Shown: positions 10,037 to 19,220 of the stretch, piece by piece
Layout of the letters: each line of letters begins with the position of its first letter
Position numbering within the stretch: position 1 is the first letter of the stretch
NCBI GenBank assembly: GCA_947493705.1
Contig: CANLSH010000004.1
Location: 124,001-188,000 of the forward strand
Source of the DNA: an uncultured Arachnia sp.
Lineage (GTDB): Bacteria; Actinomycetota; Actinomycetes; Propionibacteriales; Propionibacteriaceae
Direction of reading: 5' to 3'
Length of the DNA: 64,000 bases
The notes under the pieces: generated by a model
Databases searched by the model: none
What the model was told of the DNA's origin: nothing
What the model saw: only the letters and a program-made list of their open reading frames with translations
Made by a program: the position numbers and the translations under genes

Positions 10037-10042
10037 TAGAGT
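10037..10042 (+). promoter_or_regulatory. -10 hexamer TAGAGT, leaderless zincin-like gene
   Basis: TAGAGT is followed by 6 nt and the ATG at 10049. Confidence 0.6.
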
Positions 10043-10048
10043 TGCGGC

Positions 10049-10486
10049 ATGCCACGCAGCAGGGATCGACATGGTCGAGGTATCCGCGGCCCCCTCGCAC
10101 TCCCACACGCCTTTTCTCCGTCAGCCGCTCCGCTGCACCACCCCAACCGCTCGGAGTTCTTCACCGAGTGCGTGACCGACGCGATGGCCGCCGTCGCCGC
10201 GGTGAACCCCCGCGCGTTCGACGGCATCCTCGTCGGCGTCGAGGACGTGCCGCAGTGGTTACCGACGTGGTCCGCCGATCGCGTGCCGATGTCCGCCGCA
10301 CTGGAGGGCACCGGCTCCACCAAGGCGCAGGTGGTGCTGTACGAGCGGCCACTGGAACATCGCTCCTCCACTCGGCCCCAGCTCCGGCGTCTCGTGTATC
10401 GCACGATCGTGGAACAGCTGAGTGCGCTGACCGGCGTCAGCATTGTGGAGTTGACGGGTATCGACGAGGACGACTGGGACGACTGA
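10049..10486 (+). CDS. zincin-like metallopeptidase family protein (Rv3259 type)
   Basis: This 145-residue protein matches the DUF1025/zincin-like family by the segments VEDVPQWL and VVLYERPLE and by its place next to DUF3499. The usual HExxH site is degenerate here: the equivalent stretch reads TIVEQLSAL, which keeps the Glu but neither His. A protease activity is therefore doubtful. From memory, mycobacterial orthologues have the same change, so it looks ancestral rather than a recent defect. It is leaderless by promoter position. Confidence 0.8.
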   Translation: MPRSRDRHGRGIRGPLALPHAFSPSAAPLHHPNRSEFFTECVTDAMAAVAAVNPRAFDGILVGVEDVPQWLPTWSADRVPMSAALEGTGSTKAQVVLYERPLEHRSSTRPQLRRLVYRTIVEQLSALTGVSIVELTGIDEDDWDD

Positions 10487-10519
10487 TCCCCTCTTCCCGG
10501 TCACTTCTGCCGCTCTGGG

Positions 10520-11257
10520 CTACGCGAGAGCGACGCTGACACCCCAGGCAAGCACGGGTGCGATGAACAGGGCCGGAAGCATGTCTGCCACCCGGATCTC
10601 GCGGATCTCGAGCAACCGGAGACCCAGTCCGATCAGGATGACCCCACCCGTGGCCTCCAGAAGGTCCACCTGCAGCGGCACCAGGAAGCCACCCAGCAGA
10701 AAAGCTGCCAGCGTCAACCCGCCCTGTATGAGCCCGACGGCCGCGGCGGAGAACAGCACCCCGATCCCCAGGCTCGCGGCGAAGGCAATGGAGGCGAAGC
10801 CGTCGAGCACGGATTTGACCAGTAGTTGTTGCGAGCCCAGCCCCAGGCCGTCGGAGATGGAGCCCATGATGGTCAGTGGGCCCACGCAGAACACCAGGAC
10901 GGGGGTGATCAGACCCTCCACGAAGTGTTGGGACCCGCCCCTGCCGAGACGAGTCTTCAAGTGTTGAGCTCCACTTTCCAGTTGCTCAGTGAGCCTGAGC
11001 CATGATCCCAGCAGCGCGCCCGGCAACAGGGCTCCCAGCACCACGAGCAACCCCACACCAGACCCCAGCGAGGCCACGACGGCATCGCTGTTCATGGAGA
11101 AGCAGGCGAAGATACCAATCACGATGGTGACGAGCCCCAGGGCGTCGGTCACCAGGGAGCGGGTACGAGCTGGCAGACGATTGCCGATGAGAAGCCCCAA
11201 CGACGCCCCCACCAGGACGGTGAGCACATTGACGAGTGTGCCGAATCCAATGAACAC
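10520..11257 (-). CDS. DUF554 family membrane protein
   Basis: The 245-residue protein has about seven hydrophobic segments. It begins FIGFGTLVNVLTVLVGASLGLLIG and carries FCVGPLTIMGSISDGL near the middle, both characteristic of the DUF554 (YqgA-like) family. The function is unknown. The GTG start at 11257 lies 21 bp after the stop of the DUF5719 gene, so it probably ends that operon. I do not recall this gene at this position in mycobacteria. Confidence 0.88.
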   Translation of the reverse strand: MFIGFGTLVNVLTVLVGASLGLLIGNRLPARTRSLVTDALGLVTIVIGIFACFSMNSDAVVASLGSGVGLLVVLGALLPGALLGSWLRLTEQLESGAQHLKTRLGRGGSQHFVEGLITPVLVFCVGPLTIMGSISDGLGLGSQQLLVKSVLDGFASIAFAASLGIGVLFSAAAVGLIQGGLTLAAFLLGGFLVPLQVDLLEATGGVILIGLGLRLLEIREIRVADMLPALFIAPVLAWGVSVALA

Positions 11258-11278
11258 GGTGAAGGAGACCTCAGATTC

Positions 11279-12544
11279 TCATCGCAGGGTGGGGACGATC
11301 TCTGCGTCCACGGGTGTCACATCCGGCTCGACCAATGGAACCAGCGGAACGATGGTGGCGCCCCCAGCCGTGTCGACGATGCTGCCGAACAGAGCCGCGT
11401 CCGATGAGACGGACACAGTCTGTCCGCGTTGGGCATCCGCGGCCGTCGGCACGGTGATGGTGACGCCAGCAGGAATGGTCACCGTGCTGGCGGTGGGGGC
11501 GGAATCGATGTCACCCATCATGATCTCAGCCTCGGCCTCCTCTGTTGCGGGATTGGACAGTTGCAGCGTCCCGCCAGCTGGTGCGAACGCACCGAGCTCC
11601 GTGGCCGCCGACACCGGGGCAGCGAAGGCGGGATCCGTTCCGGTGCCAGCGCTGAGTGCCACCGCCACGTCCACATCGGAGGAGATTGACAAACCGGTGG
11701 CCTCCCCTGCCAGTGAGAGCGCCAGGTCCACCGAGATACTGCTGTACGGCTCGACGGTGACATCCGCGCCACCCTCAGGTGTGTAGCCCAGCGACGCTCC
11801 CAGCGCCTCCACCTGCAGCGTGGCACGCTCGTTGCCAGGGTTGGTCGCCAGCACGGACACCGTTGACGCGCCGGCGGGAACACCTGTGAGCAGATGCTCG
11901 GCGCCAAGGGAGGAGGACGTGGCAGCTTCGAGTATCCCGGGCGTATCCGTGCGCGCCACCACGGTGGCCCGACCGCGGGTAGCGCGGTGCACCACACCGA
12001 CGGGACCGTCCACATCGGCCAGGACGGACAGGGCGATCGTGCGGCTGGACCGCGGACCGACGGCGATGCCTCGCGCCCCCAGCGCCACAATTTCACCGTC
12101 GATGCCGTACAGGGAGAGGTCCACGACAGCCTCCGCGGCGTCGGGGTTCACGATGAGAAGGTCCGTACCAGCGGTGCTGGGCACGACGACGGTCCCCCGG
12201 GATCGCGGCGGGGAACACGGGAGGTGTACCCGGGCATTCGCGGTCGTCGCCACTGTCCCGCCGGCGACGCCCGCTCCTCCCTCTATGACTGCGGGTTCCT
12301 CGACGTCCGGGATGATGGTGGGGCCAGCCGCAGCTGCGCTGTCCTGCCCGAGTGGCGTGATCGCGTCGGCGCCGTTGATGAACAGCGTTGCGGGGCCAGT
12401 CATGTTCGCGCAGACGAGCTTGTTCTCAACCGGCGGCACCAGTGCGATGGTGCGGGGCAACGGGGCCGGTGTCAGGAGCGTGAGGGCCAACGCTCCACCC
12501 AGCACCAGAAGAAGGGCGATGATGCTGCCGATGTTGCGCATCAT
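11279..12544 (-). CDS. DUF5719 family secreted/anchored protein
   Basis: The protein has 421 residues with a single hydrophobic N-terminal segment (residues 4-24), then an Ala/Val/Thr-rich extracellular region of beta-sandwich-like repeats. It matches DUF5719, a family found almost only next to the giant GT2 gene and whiB in Actinobacteria. The ATG at 12544 overlaps the glycosyltransferase stop as ATGA, so the two are translationally coupled. A partner role in envelope polysaccharide export or assembly is inferred from this fixed pairing. Confidence 0.8.
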   Translation of the reverse strand: MMRNIGSIIALLLVLGGALALTLLTPAPLPRTIALVPPVENKLVCANMTGPATLFINGADAITPLGQDSAAAAGPTIIPDVEEPAVIEGGAGVAGGTVATTANARVHLPCSPPRSRGTVVVPSTAGTDLLIVNPDAAEAVVDLSLYGIDGEIVALGARGIAVGPRSSRTIALSVLADVDGPVGVVHRATRGRATVVARTDTPGILEAATSSSLGAEHLLTGVPAGASTVSVLATNPGNERATLQVEALGASLGYTPEGGADVTVEPYSSISVDLALSLAGEATGLSISSDVDVAVALSAGTGTDPAFAAPVSAATELGAFAPAGGTLQLSNPATEEAEAEIMMGDIDSAPTASTVTIPAGVTITVPTAADAQRGQTVSVSSDAALFGSIVDTAGGATIVPLVPLVEPDVTPVDAEIVPTLR

Positions 12545-15500
12545 GGTCTGCTCCTGCGCGCCGTCGTCGTGGCTCCCAGCGTGGGTGCCAGGAGGACCAG
12601 TGCCACGACGATGAGTGAGATCTGCCATCCAAGGGCGACCCACGAGCCACGCAGGCCCCATTCCAGATCGCCACCCACTCCCCCGGGAAGCTCAAATGCG
12701 ATGAAGGCTCCGTCCGGGCTCGGCTGCAGTTCAACGCCATCCACGCTGACCCACCACCGGGAATCGGGTTCCTCTGCGAGCACCAGCTGCCGTGGAGTGT
12801 CGCTGGCGATGATCGTGCCATCCACCACCGGTGTGCTGCTTCCGGACTCGACGACGCGGATGCGGCTGGGCAATCCCGCGACGGTCCAGACGACGTCGCC
12901 GTCGCGCACGGCCGCGCGAGTGAGGCCGGGCGCATTCCCCACACCGGCGAGCTGTTCCTCGTCGAATCCGCCCATGTAGAGGTGGCTGAAGCCCATGTCC
13001 GTGAGCTGGGACGCGAGATCCTCCGGCACCACACCCATCCCCAGCGACTGAGCGATGCGGCTCGATTCCTCAGCAAAGGCGCCGGTGGGTTCGCGCTCCC
13101 CGGTTCCCCACTGCGGCTGCCGTGCGGTTGCGACGTTGTAGGCCAGTCCGCCGTCTCCGCGCCGTTGGAGCAGGAGGACCCGCGAGTCACGCTCGGAGGC
13201 CATGACGTCACCGACGTAGCCCGGCAGCCGGCTCTCGGATGGAACGACCGGGCCCTGGAACCCCACCCACGCCCAGGAGCCCATGGCGAGAATCGCGAGC
13301 AGTATCAGGACCGCGGTGTCCATGCGTGCAGGACGGGAGATGGGTGAGCGGTCCTCCCGTGGCCGCAGGGCCAGCAGCGCCACCACAAGCATCGCGGCCA
13401 CCACGAGCAGGGCCCAGCCCGACAGCAGCGCGCGAGCCTCACCACCGTTGATGGTCAGCGCAAAGCGCGAGGACCATACCCCCGCCACCAGCGGCACGCC
13501 GATACAGACCAGGACCAGCACCCGGCTGCGTAGTGCGGGCAGGCGCAGCAGCCCCACGGCGCTGAGCACAAACAGGACGCCGAAGAAGATCAGATTGACC
13601 CACGATGGGATGCCGGATGGGAGGATCCGTCCAGCCAGCAGCGCAAAGCCAGCGGGTGGAAAATCCGTCCAGGCCAGCGGATCTGCACCCGTCAGGAGTC
13701 GTGCCGGCCAGCGCACCAGCGTCGGGATCCAAGGTGCGATGAACAACCAGGGGATCCCGATCGCTATGGCGAACTCTATCCACCTTCGATGTGTGCTGAC
13801 CACCCAGATGGCTCCGATGATCGTCAGCATCGGGAGCATCACCGGCCACGCCGCCGTAACCAGGACGAGCCAGAGTGCGACGGCAGCGGGACCCCGGAGC
13901 CGCTCGGTCCCGGTGGAGTCGTCGACGGCAAGCCTGTGGATGCTACGGGTAAGCATCGGTCCGGTGACGGCCAGAGTCATACCCGAGAGATCACCGGCGC
14001 CGACGATTCCGAGCAGCACCACCGCGCCCGCCCACACCCCCGCTCCAGCCGCCGTGACACCGGGCCCGAGACCGAGACGCCGCAGGCACAGGAACGCCGC
14101 CCCTCCTGCCAGGGCAGGCAGCAGTAATAGCGCGGCAACGGAGAACAGCTGCGGGGATGCCACGAAGAGGGTGGAGACAAACGCGGCCAGCAGGAGCCAG
14201 GGCGCATTGGCTCCGGAAACCCCCACGTTGGGGCGCAGATAGGCCTCCCAGGCTTCCGCGAAACTGTCCGGGGCGGGCAACATTCCGCCGCCAGCAACCC
14301 CCTCAACGCCGAGCAGGGAACGCCCCGCAACGACTCCGAGAACCACCAGAGGCAGAATCAGCAGCAGCACGGGGGAAACAGTTCTCCGGGAGGGCTGGAT
14401 GCCGGCGAAGTCGTCGCCGGTCAGCTCGTCCAAACTCGTGTCACTCTGGGTGCGGCTGATGTCCCGGTAGCGCTCCGCGATGCCAGCGCCCATCTGATCG
14501 GCACCGCGAAACAGCGACCAGGAGCGGGCAGGCAACAGCTCTTTGACGCTTGCGGCTTTCTCAGGTGTGCGGGAGGCCAGTGCTGTGGTCGCCTTCGGCG
14601 TGGCGGCAAACTTGGCAGCAGCGCGTAGCTCAGCGCGTGCCAACGTCGGTGATTTGCCCACCAGGAATCCACAAGCACGCAACACACTGCCCGTGAGCAA
14701 CCCCAGTACTCCGGGGGGCTTTTCACCGCGAGCAGCCACCACGCGGAGCGCGGCCAGTCTGTCGGACTCGTGGGGATGCAGCGCCGGCGAGCTGATGCGC
14801 TCCCCCGTCCGGCCCGCTTCCCTGTGCGTGACCGATGCTGCAGGCCATGTGGTCACCACGTGACCGGCCTCGCCTGCGCGCCACCCCAGATCCACGCCGT
14901 CGCGGTGCAGGGGCAGTTCCGGGGCCAGACCAGCCAGTTCGCGCCAGACATCCCCGCGGATGAGCATCCCTGCGGTGGAGCCACCCAGCACCCGCTGTGC
15001 TTCCAATTGGTGCTGATCAACATCACCTGCGTCCACGAACGGAACGCGGCGCCCGCCGCGTGAAATGGACTGCCCGGCTTCCGCGAGCGTTTCTGGATAG
15101 TTGCGACGACGAGGTTGCAACAGCTTCGGCAGCACGACGGCCGCTCCTTCGTGGACGGCGCCATCCAGCAGTGCAGCCAGAGCGTTGGGGAAGGGTGCGG
15201 AGTCGTCGTGGAGCAGCCAGATCCATTGCGGCTGGTCCTCGCCGAGTGCCGCCTCCACGGCTGCGCCGAAACCATTGTTGGAATTCAGTGTGATGACATC
15301 GTCGATGACTCCCTCATTGAGCGCCTGTGCCAGGAGTATGGGACTGTCATCGGTGGATGCGTTGTCGACGGCGACGATCCGGCCGGGTCGGGGGTCGAGG
15401 CGCACCAAGGAGAGCAACTGCCGAGCCAACCACGGATGTGCGTTGTGCACCACCATGACCGCCGTCACCGTCGACGCATCGATGGTGTCATGCACGTTGT

Positions 15501-15567
15501 CCGTGGTGACTGGATCCAGCCATCCCCAGAGGTCGTCGCCCACCGTGTCCTGCGCTTCGTCGGTCAC
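12541..15567 (-). CDS. large membrane glycosyltransferase (GT2 domain plus multi-TM region)
   Basis: In this 1008-residue protein, residues about 32-260 form a GT2 fold: TAVMVVHNAHPWL, the nucleotide-binding VDNASTDDSP, and a WLLHDDSAPF segment whose DD pair fits the DxD-type site. From about residue 370 the chain has a dozen or so hydrophobic segments, and it ends with an extracytoplasmic domain and a final membrane helix. The architecture suggests transfer of a sugar to a lipid-linked acceptor with an outward-facing domain. It is coupled to the DUF5719 gene. The donor and acceptor are unknown. Confidence 0.85.
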   Translation of the reverse strand: MTDEAQDTVGDDLWGWLDPVTTDNVHDTIDASTVTAVMVVHNAHPWLARQLLSLVRLDPRPGRIVAVDNASTDDSPILLAQALNEGVIDDVITLNSNNGFGAAVEAALGEDQPQWIWLLHDDSAPFPNALAALLDGAVHEGAAVVLPKLLQPRRRNYPETLAEAGQSISRGGRRVPFVDAGDVDQHQLEAQRVLGGSTAGMLIRGDVWRELAGLAPELPLHRDGVDLGWRAGEAGHVVTTWPAASVTHREAGRTGERISSPALHPHESDRLAALRVVAARGEKPPGVLGLLTGSVLRACGFLVGKSPTLARAELRAAAKFAATPKATTALASRTPEKAASVKELLPARSWSLFRGADQMGAGIAERYRDISRTQSDTSLDELTGDDFAGIQPSRRTVSPVLLLILPLVVLGVVAGRSLLGVEGVAGGGMLPAPDSFAEAWEAYLRPNVGVSGANAPWLLLAAFVSTLFVASPQLFSVAALLLLPALAGGAAFLCLRRLGLGPGVTAAGAGVWAGAVVLLGIVGAGDLSGMTLAVTGPMLTRSIHRLAVDDSTGTERLRGPAAVALWLVLVTAAWPVMLPMLTIIGAIWVVSTHRRWIEFAIAIGIPWLFIAPWIPTLVRWPARLLTGADPLAWTDFPPAGFALLAGRILPSGIPSWVNLIFFGVLFVLSAVGLLRLPALRSRVLVLVCIGVPLVAGVWSSRFALTINGGEARALLSGWALLVVAAMLVVALLALRPREDRSPISRPARMDTAVLILLAILAMGSWAWVGFQGPVVPSESRLPGYVGDVMASERDSRVLLLQRRGDGGLAYNVATARQPQWGTGEREPTGAFAEESSRIAQSLGMGVVPEDLASQLTDMGFSHLYMGGFDEEQLAGVGNAPGLTRAAVRDGDVVWTVAGLPSRIRVVESGSSTPVVDGTIIASDTPRQLVLAEEPDSRWWVSVDGVELQPSPDGAFIAFELPGGVGGDLEWGLRGSWVALGWQISLIVVALVLLAPTLGATTTARRSRP

Positions 15568-15626
15568 TTCTGGGTCTCGCCTCCCGGGGTCGTCGTCATC
15601 ATTGCCCGACGATCATCCCATGAGGT

Positions 15627-15884
15627 TCAGACGACTGCGCGCCTCAGTTTTCTTCTCTCACGCTCGGAGAGACCACCCCAGATGCCAAAGCGTTCATCAT
15701 TGCCGAGCGCATACTCTAGGCACTCGGTCTTGACGGTGCACCCCTGGCAGACCCGCTTCGCCTCCCGGGTGGACCCTCCCTTCTCGGGAAAAAATGCCTC
15801 TGGATCAGTTTGTGCACACAACGCTTCGTCCTGCCACGGGTACGCACCCTCGGGTCCCATGACCAGCGTCCAGCTGTCGTCCAT
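15627..15884 (-). CDS. whiB: WhiB-family iron-sulfur transcription factor
   Basis: This 85-residue protein has the four cluster cysteines of the family (ALCAQ near residue 23, then VCQGCTVKTEC near 46-55), the G[IV]WGG turn (GIWGGLSERERRKLRR) and a basic C-terminal DNA-binding tail. The position between manC and the glycosyltransferase matches mycobacterial whiB2/whmD, a regulator of septation, so orthology is likely. AGGAGG lies 6 nt before the ATG. Confidence 0.94.
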   Translation of the reverse strand: MDDSWTLVMGPEGAYPWQDEALCAQTDPEAFFPEKGGSTREAKRVCQGCTVKTECLEYALGNDERFGIWGGLSERERRKLRRAVV

Positions 15885-15905
15885 GCCGCCTCCTCTCGCC
15901 CAGAC

Positions 15906-15937
15906 GAATTACACACGTGCAATTCACTTCCCGTCAA
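15906..15937 (-). promoter_or_regulatory. whiB promoter with near-palindrome over the -10
   Basis: On the minus strand TTGACG (15932-15937) is separated by 18 nt from TGTAAT (15908-15913), a good sigma-70-type promoter about 25 nt upstream of the whiB ATG. A 20-bp imperfect palindrome, GAATTGCACG/TGTGTAATTC (15906-15925, 8 of 10 arm positions matching), covers the -10 box and could be a repressor or autoregulatory site. The rest of 15885-16137 shows no gene. Confidence 0.6.
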
Positions 15938-16137
15938 CCATAGCGGCGAGTCGCGCACACTTTTGCCATTGGTGTGTGTATAAGAACCACATATTGAGAA
16001 GGGTCCCTCGCGTGATGGTCTCAGCCACGGTTCTCTCCGGTGGCACCCGCCGCTCCGGGCCTCGTTGCCACGGCAGCGCTGCCTCGATGGCATGCTTGGG
16101 CCGAGAGCGGCGTCTCCGCTGTGCGAACAACGACTTC

Positions 16138-17217
16138 CTACGCAAACTCCTGTCCATGGGAGGACCGCACAGACTCGACGAGTTCCTTGATCCTCTCGCT
16201 GGCTTCCAGCGGGGCCACCAGGGTGGACGTGGGGGTGTGCACGACAAGGGTGTCGCGCAGACCGAGCCCTGCCACCAGGTGGTTCGTGCCAGCCATGTTG
16301 ATGAGAATGCAACCCTGTGAATCCAGTGTCACCACCACCCCCTCCACTGCATTGCCGTCGGTGTCCGTGCTGAACTGCTCGGCCAGGCTGAGGTAACCAC
16401 CCACGTCGCGCCAGTCCACGTCGAGACCCACGGCCACCACACGAGCGTTGGTACGGCCCGCCGACACGGGCTCCATGACGGCGTAGTCCACCGATGTCTT
16501 CTCCAGGGTCGGAAAGATGTGATCCAACCGGCCCGGATCCGCGACGATCCGAGCGATCTTCTCCGCCGTGTCCGGGAGCAACGCCACAAGCTGGTCCAAC
16601 AGATTCTGCGCCCGCCACACGAACATGCCGGCGTTCCACCAGTACTCGCCGCTGTCCACGTATCTCTGCGCCAGTTCGTGGTTCGGTTTCTCCTTGAATC
16701 CGGCGAGGACGTGGACGCCGTCGAAGCCGTCGAGTGCCTCGGCCCGGTGCAGGTAGCCGTATCCCGTGTGGGGCGAGGTGGGCAGGACACCGAGTGTGAC
16801 GAGCACCTCAGGATGCGCATCCACCACATCGAAGGCACGCTTCAGGCTGCGTTGGAACACATCCACCGGATCGATGATCTGGTCCGCAGTCACCATCGCG
16901 ACCACGGCGTCGGGGTCGCGCTCCGTCAGGACACCGGCGGACCAGGCGACGGCGTTCAGCGAGTCGCGGCCCACTGGTTCACCCAGGATGTTGTCCTGCG
17001 GCAACTCGGGAATCTGCTCCGCGACCACATCGGCATAGGCCCGGGACGTGCACGTCAGGATCTGTGCATCAGGCACCATGCCCGCCACACGTTCATAGGC
17101 CAGCCGCAACAGGCTCTTGCCCCCGAAGATCTCCAGGAGCTGCTTCGGTGTCCCCTGTCGGGAGAGCGGCCACAACCGGGTGCCGGACCCACCAGCCATG
17201 ATGACGACATATCTCAT
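16138..17217 (-). CDS. manC: mannose-1-phosphate guanylyltransferase
   Basis: The enzyme joins mannose-1-phosphate and GTP to GDP-mannose, the donor for the envelope mannosyltransferases. The 359-residue protein begins MRYVVIMAGGSGTRLWPLSR, the nucleotidyltransferase signature. Further landmarks are VAMVTADQIIDP near 100, FKEKPNHELA near 170 and WNAGMFVWRA near 190, all typical of type II mannose-1-P guanylyltransferases. The ATG at 17217 is preferred over the in-frame GTG at 17226 because TACGGT lies 7 nt upstream of it. Confidence 0.93.
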   Translation of the reverse strand: MRYVVIMAGGSGTRLWPLSRQGTPKQLLEIFGGKSLLRLAYERVAGMVPDAQILTCTSRAYADVVAEQIPELPQDNILGEPVGRDSLNAVAWSAGVLTERDPDAVVAMVTADQIIDPVDVFQRSLKRAFDVVDAHPEVLVTLGVLPTSPHTGYGYLHRAEALDGFDGVHVLAGFKEKPNHELAQRYVDSGEYWWNAGMFVWRAQNLLDQLVALLPDTAEKIARIVADPGRLDHIFPTLEKTSVDYAVMEPVSAGRTNARVVAVGLDVDWRDVGGYLSLAEQFSTDTDGNAVEGVVVTLDSQGCILINMAGTNHLVAGLGLRDTLVVHTPTSTLVAPLEASERIKELVESVRSSHGQEFA

Positions 17218-17224
17218 GGCAGAC

Positions 17225-17230
17225 ACCGTA
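17225..17230 (-). promoter_or_regulatory. -10 hexamer TACGGT, leaderless manC
   Basis: TACGGT on the minus strand is followed by 7 nt and the ATG at 17217, which also decides the manC start. Confidence 0.5.
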
Positions 17231-17293
17231 TCCCCGGCGGTTCCGCCGAGGTGGCAGGGGCCGTGGAAGCGCTCGACTGTCGGTCGCGATCCC

Positions 17294-17299
17294 TATGAT
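17294..17299 (+). promoter_or_regulatory. -10 hexamer TATGAT, leaderless TIGR03089 gene
   Basis: TATGAT is followed by 6 nt and the ATG at 17306, divergent from manC. Confidence 0.6.
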
Positions 17300-17305
17300 C
17301 ATTGG

Positions 17306-17971
17306 ATGGCCATCTCCGCACTTCGTCGCAGAGTCGACGCGCTCCCCTCACAGCCCTTCTTCACACATTATGGGCAACAGGCCCGCATCGAACTCTCCGC
17401 CGTGACGTTCGCGAACTGGGTGGACAAAACGGCCAATATGCTCGAGGACTTGGGGGTTGACGCCGGCGAAACGGTTCAGCTTGATCTGGCCCGCTCGCAT
17501 CCGGGCCACTGGGTCACGATGGTGTGGGTGGCGGCCTGCTGGCAGCGAGGCTGCACCGTATCGATGGAGGAGGATCCGGCGGCAGTTCTGGTGGTGGCGG
17601 GGCCGGAGGCGGTCCCGGACGGTAGGTTGACGGTGGCCTGCTCGCTGCATCCACTCGGCGTGGGCTTCGCCTCGGCCCCGGAGGGTTGCACGGACTACGC
17701 CGAGGTCCTGTCGCAGCCGGATGATCACGTTGCCGAACCGTATGATCCCGACGCCGTGGCGTTGGCGCCGGACATCACGTTCCACATGCTTCGAGTGGTG
17801 CCGCCGCGAGCTGAACGTCTTCTGGTGACCGACCCGATGCCTGGGTGGAAAAGTGTTCAGGAGCTGCTCGTGGCGCCGCTGCTGGGTGGAGGCTCCACAG
17901 TTGTTGTCATCGACTCGGACCCGGACACCGTCGAGGGGGTGAGGCAGCAGGAGCGCGTCGATCTCGGGTGA
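17306..17971 (+). CDS. TIGR03089 family protein (truncated adenylation-like)
   Basis: This 221-residue actinobacterial protein resembles the N-terminal subdomain of acyl-CoA/AMP ligases, as in the segment LSAVTFANWVDKTANMLEDLG. It lacks the ATP-binding and C-terminal parts, so ligase activity is not expected. The family is regularly found beside the LCP and manC genes in this locus. The function is unknown. The 118-bp gap to the convergent glycosyltransferase shows nothing further. Confidence 0.82.
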   Translation: MAISALRRRVDALPSQPFFTHYGQQARIELSAVTFANWVDKTANMLEDLGVDAGETVQLDLARSHPGHWVTMVWVAACWQRGCTVSMEEDPAAVLVVAGPEAVPDGRLTVACSLHPLGVGFASAPEGCTDYAEVLSQPDDHVAEPYDPDAVALAPDITFHMLRVVPPRAERLLVTDPMPGWKSVQELLVAPLLGGGSTVVVIDSDPDTVEGVRQQERVDLG

Positions 17972-18089
17972 CCCTTCGGTGCCCGGCTGTTGCACCACGT
18001 CCGGACACGCAGCAATCAGTGCCCGCCGCGGAAATATACGCCCTCGTCGTCAGTGGATGCGGCATGTCTGGTCGGTGTGAAACATTCCG

Positions 18090-19076
18090 TCAGCCCTCCG
18101 GGGTGCCACGGATGAACCCCGCCCCCCAACAGACGTGCATGACGATGAGCACGAGAGGGAACCATAGCCGCGCGGCTGGTGGCAGGCTACGCATGGCTGC
18201 AGTGGCTCCCAGAAGGAAGACAATGTAGGCGGTCGGAGCCAGCAGGAGGCTGCTGAACAGCCTGCTGCGCACCGCCAGCCCCAACAGACCACCCACCGAC
18301 CCGATGGCGAGCCCGGTCACCGCGATCGGCGGTGCGAGATAGCGCAGCGACCATGTCTCCGGATGGCGCCTCATCACCTCGCGCCGCCAACGCCCTGTCA
18401 GGAAGAACTGGCGGGCCAACGAGCGGATGGAGGACCGGGGCCGGTAGATCACGCGCAGGTCCGGGGTGAACCAGACGACGTGTCCGGCAAGGCGCAACCT
18501 GTGGTTCAGCTCCCAGTCCTGGGCGCGATGAAGGGTTTCGTCGAAGCCACCCACCGAAGCGAGTGCGTCGCGCCTGAACACCCCAAGGAAAACGGTTTGT
18601 GCTGGACCTGCCAGGGTGGAGGCCAGGTGGAAACCTCCCCCACCCAATCCCACGCGCGAGTTGTAGGCAGTCGCGATGGCCTGCTCCAGTGGGGTGTGGC
18701 CCTGCGCGTCCATGAGCCCACCCACGTTGGCGGCGCCCGTGCTCTCGAGGATGTCGACGGCGTGCAGGATGTAGCCGGGATTCAGCTCGCCATGACCGTC
18801 GACGCGGACGATGATGTCGTGCCGCGCCGTGGCGATGGCGATGTTGAGTCCGGCAGGGGTGACACCGGTGGGGTTGTCCACCACCACGATTCGCGAATCG
18901 GCGGCAGCGAGAGCATCTGCCACAGCATGAGTTCCGTCCACGCTGGGGCCAACGCTCAGTACGACTTCCAACTCACCGGGATAGTGCTGATCCAGCACAC
19001 GTTCCACGGCCGCGCGCAGATGCCGTTCCTCGTTGCGAATGGGCATGACGACGCTCACACTCGGATGATCTGACAC
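18090..19076 (-). CDS. family 2 glycosyltransferase, membrane-anchored
   Basis: The 328-residue protein has a GT2 fold: VSVVMPIRNEERHLRAAV at the N-terminus, the DxD equivalent in IIVRVDGHGELNPGYI near residue 95, and the acceptor-side motif RAQDWELNHRL near 190. Two or three C-terminal hydrophobic segments (about 235-320) anchor it. It resembles ExoA-type glucosyltransferases that build lipid-linked polysaccharide. The GTG start at 19076 is preceded by AGAGGAG. It lies next to the LCP ligase gene, consistent with wall polysaccharide assembly. Confidence 0.87.
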   Translation of the reverse strand: MSDHPSVSVVMPIRNEERHLRAAVERVLDQHYPGELEVVLSVGPSVDGTHAVADALAAADSRIVVVDNPTGVTPAGLNIAIATARHDIIVRVDGHGELNPGYILHAVDILESTGAANVGGLMDAQGHTPLEQAIATAYNSRVGLGGGGFHLASTLAGPAQTVFLGVFRRDALASVGGFDETLHRAQDWELNHRLRLAGHVVWFTPDLRVIYRPRSSIRSLARQFFLTGRWRREVMRRHPETWSLRYLAPPIAVTGLAIGSVGGLLGLAVRSRLFSSLLLAPTAYIVFLLGATAAMRSLPPAARLWFPLVLIVMHVCWGAGFIRGTPEG

Positions 19077-19174
19077 CCACGGCTCCTCTGAAGAATCAAT
19101 GATTTTGACAACCTAGGGTAGCGCTGATCAATGCTGTTCTCGGCGAGGACGTGGCGGGCGGGATGAGATGGTGT

Positions 19175-19220
19175 CCCTACATCTGGTGCGTGTACTGGAT
19201 GTCCATACCCAGATGTAGGG
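19175..19220. repeat. 12-bp inverted repeat flanking repeat copy 1
   Basis: CCCTACATCTGG (19175-19186) is exactly complementary to CCAGATGTAGGG (19209-19220), with 22 bp between. The right arm lies within the 84-bp repeat and the left arm just outside it, so copy 1 carries an extra hairpin that copy 2 lacks. Confidence 0.7.

Noticed and set aside
11894..12979. A plus-strand frame of 361 codons opposite DUF5719 and the glycosyltransferase
   Set aside because: It crosses the coupled ATGA junction of two real minus-strand genes and has only His/Gly/Arg-rich shadow composition.
17217..17226. GTG at 17226 as the manC start
   Set aside because: It lies too close to the TACGGT hexamer, while ATG 17217 has the right spacing and the family N-terminus MRYVVIMAGG.
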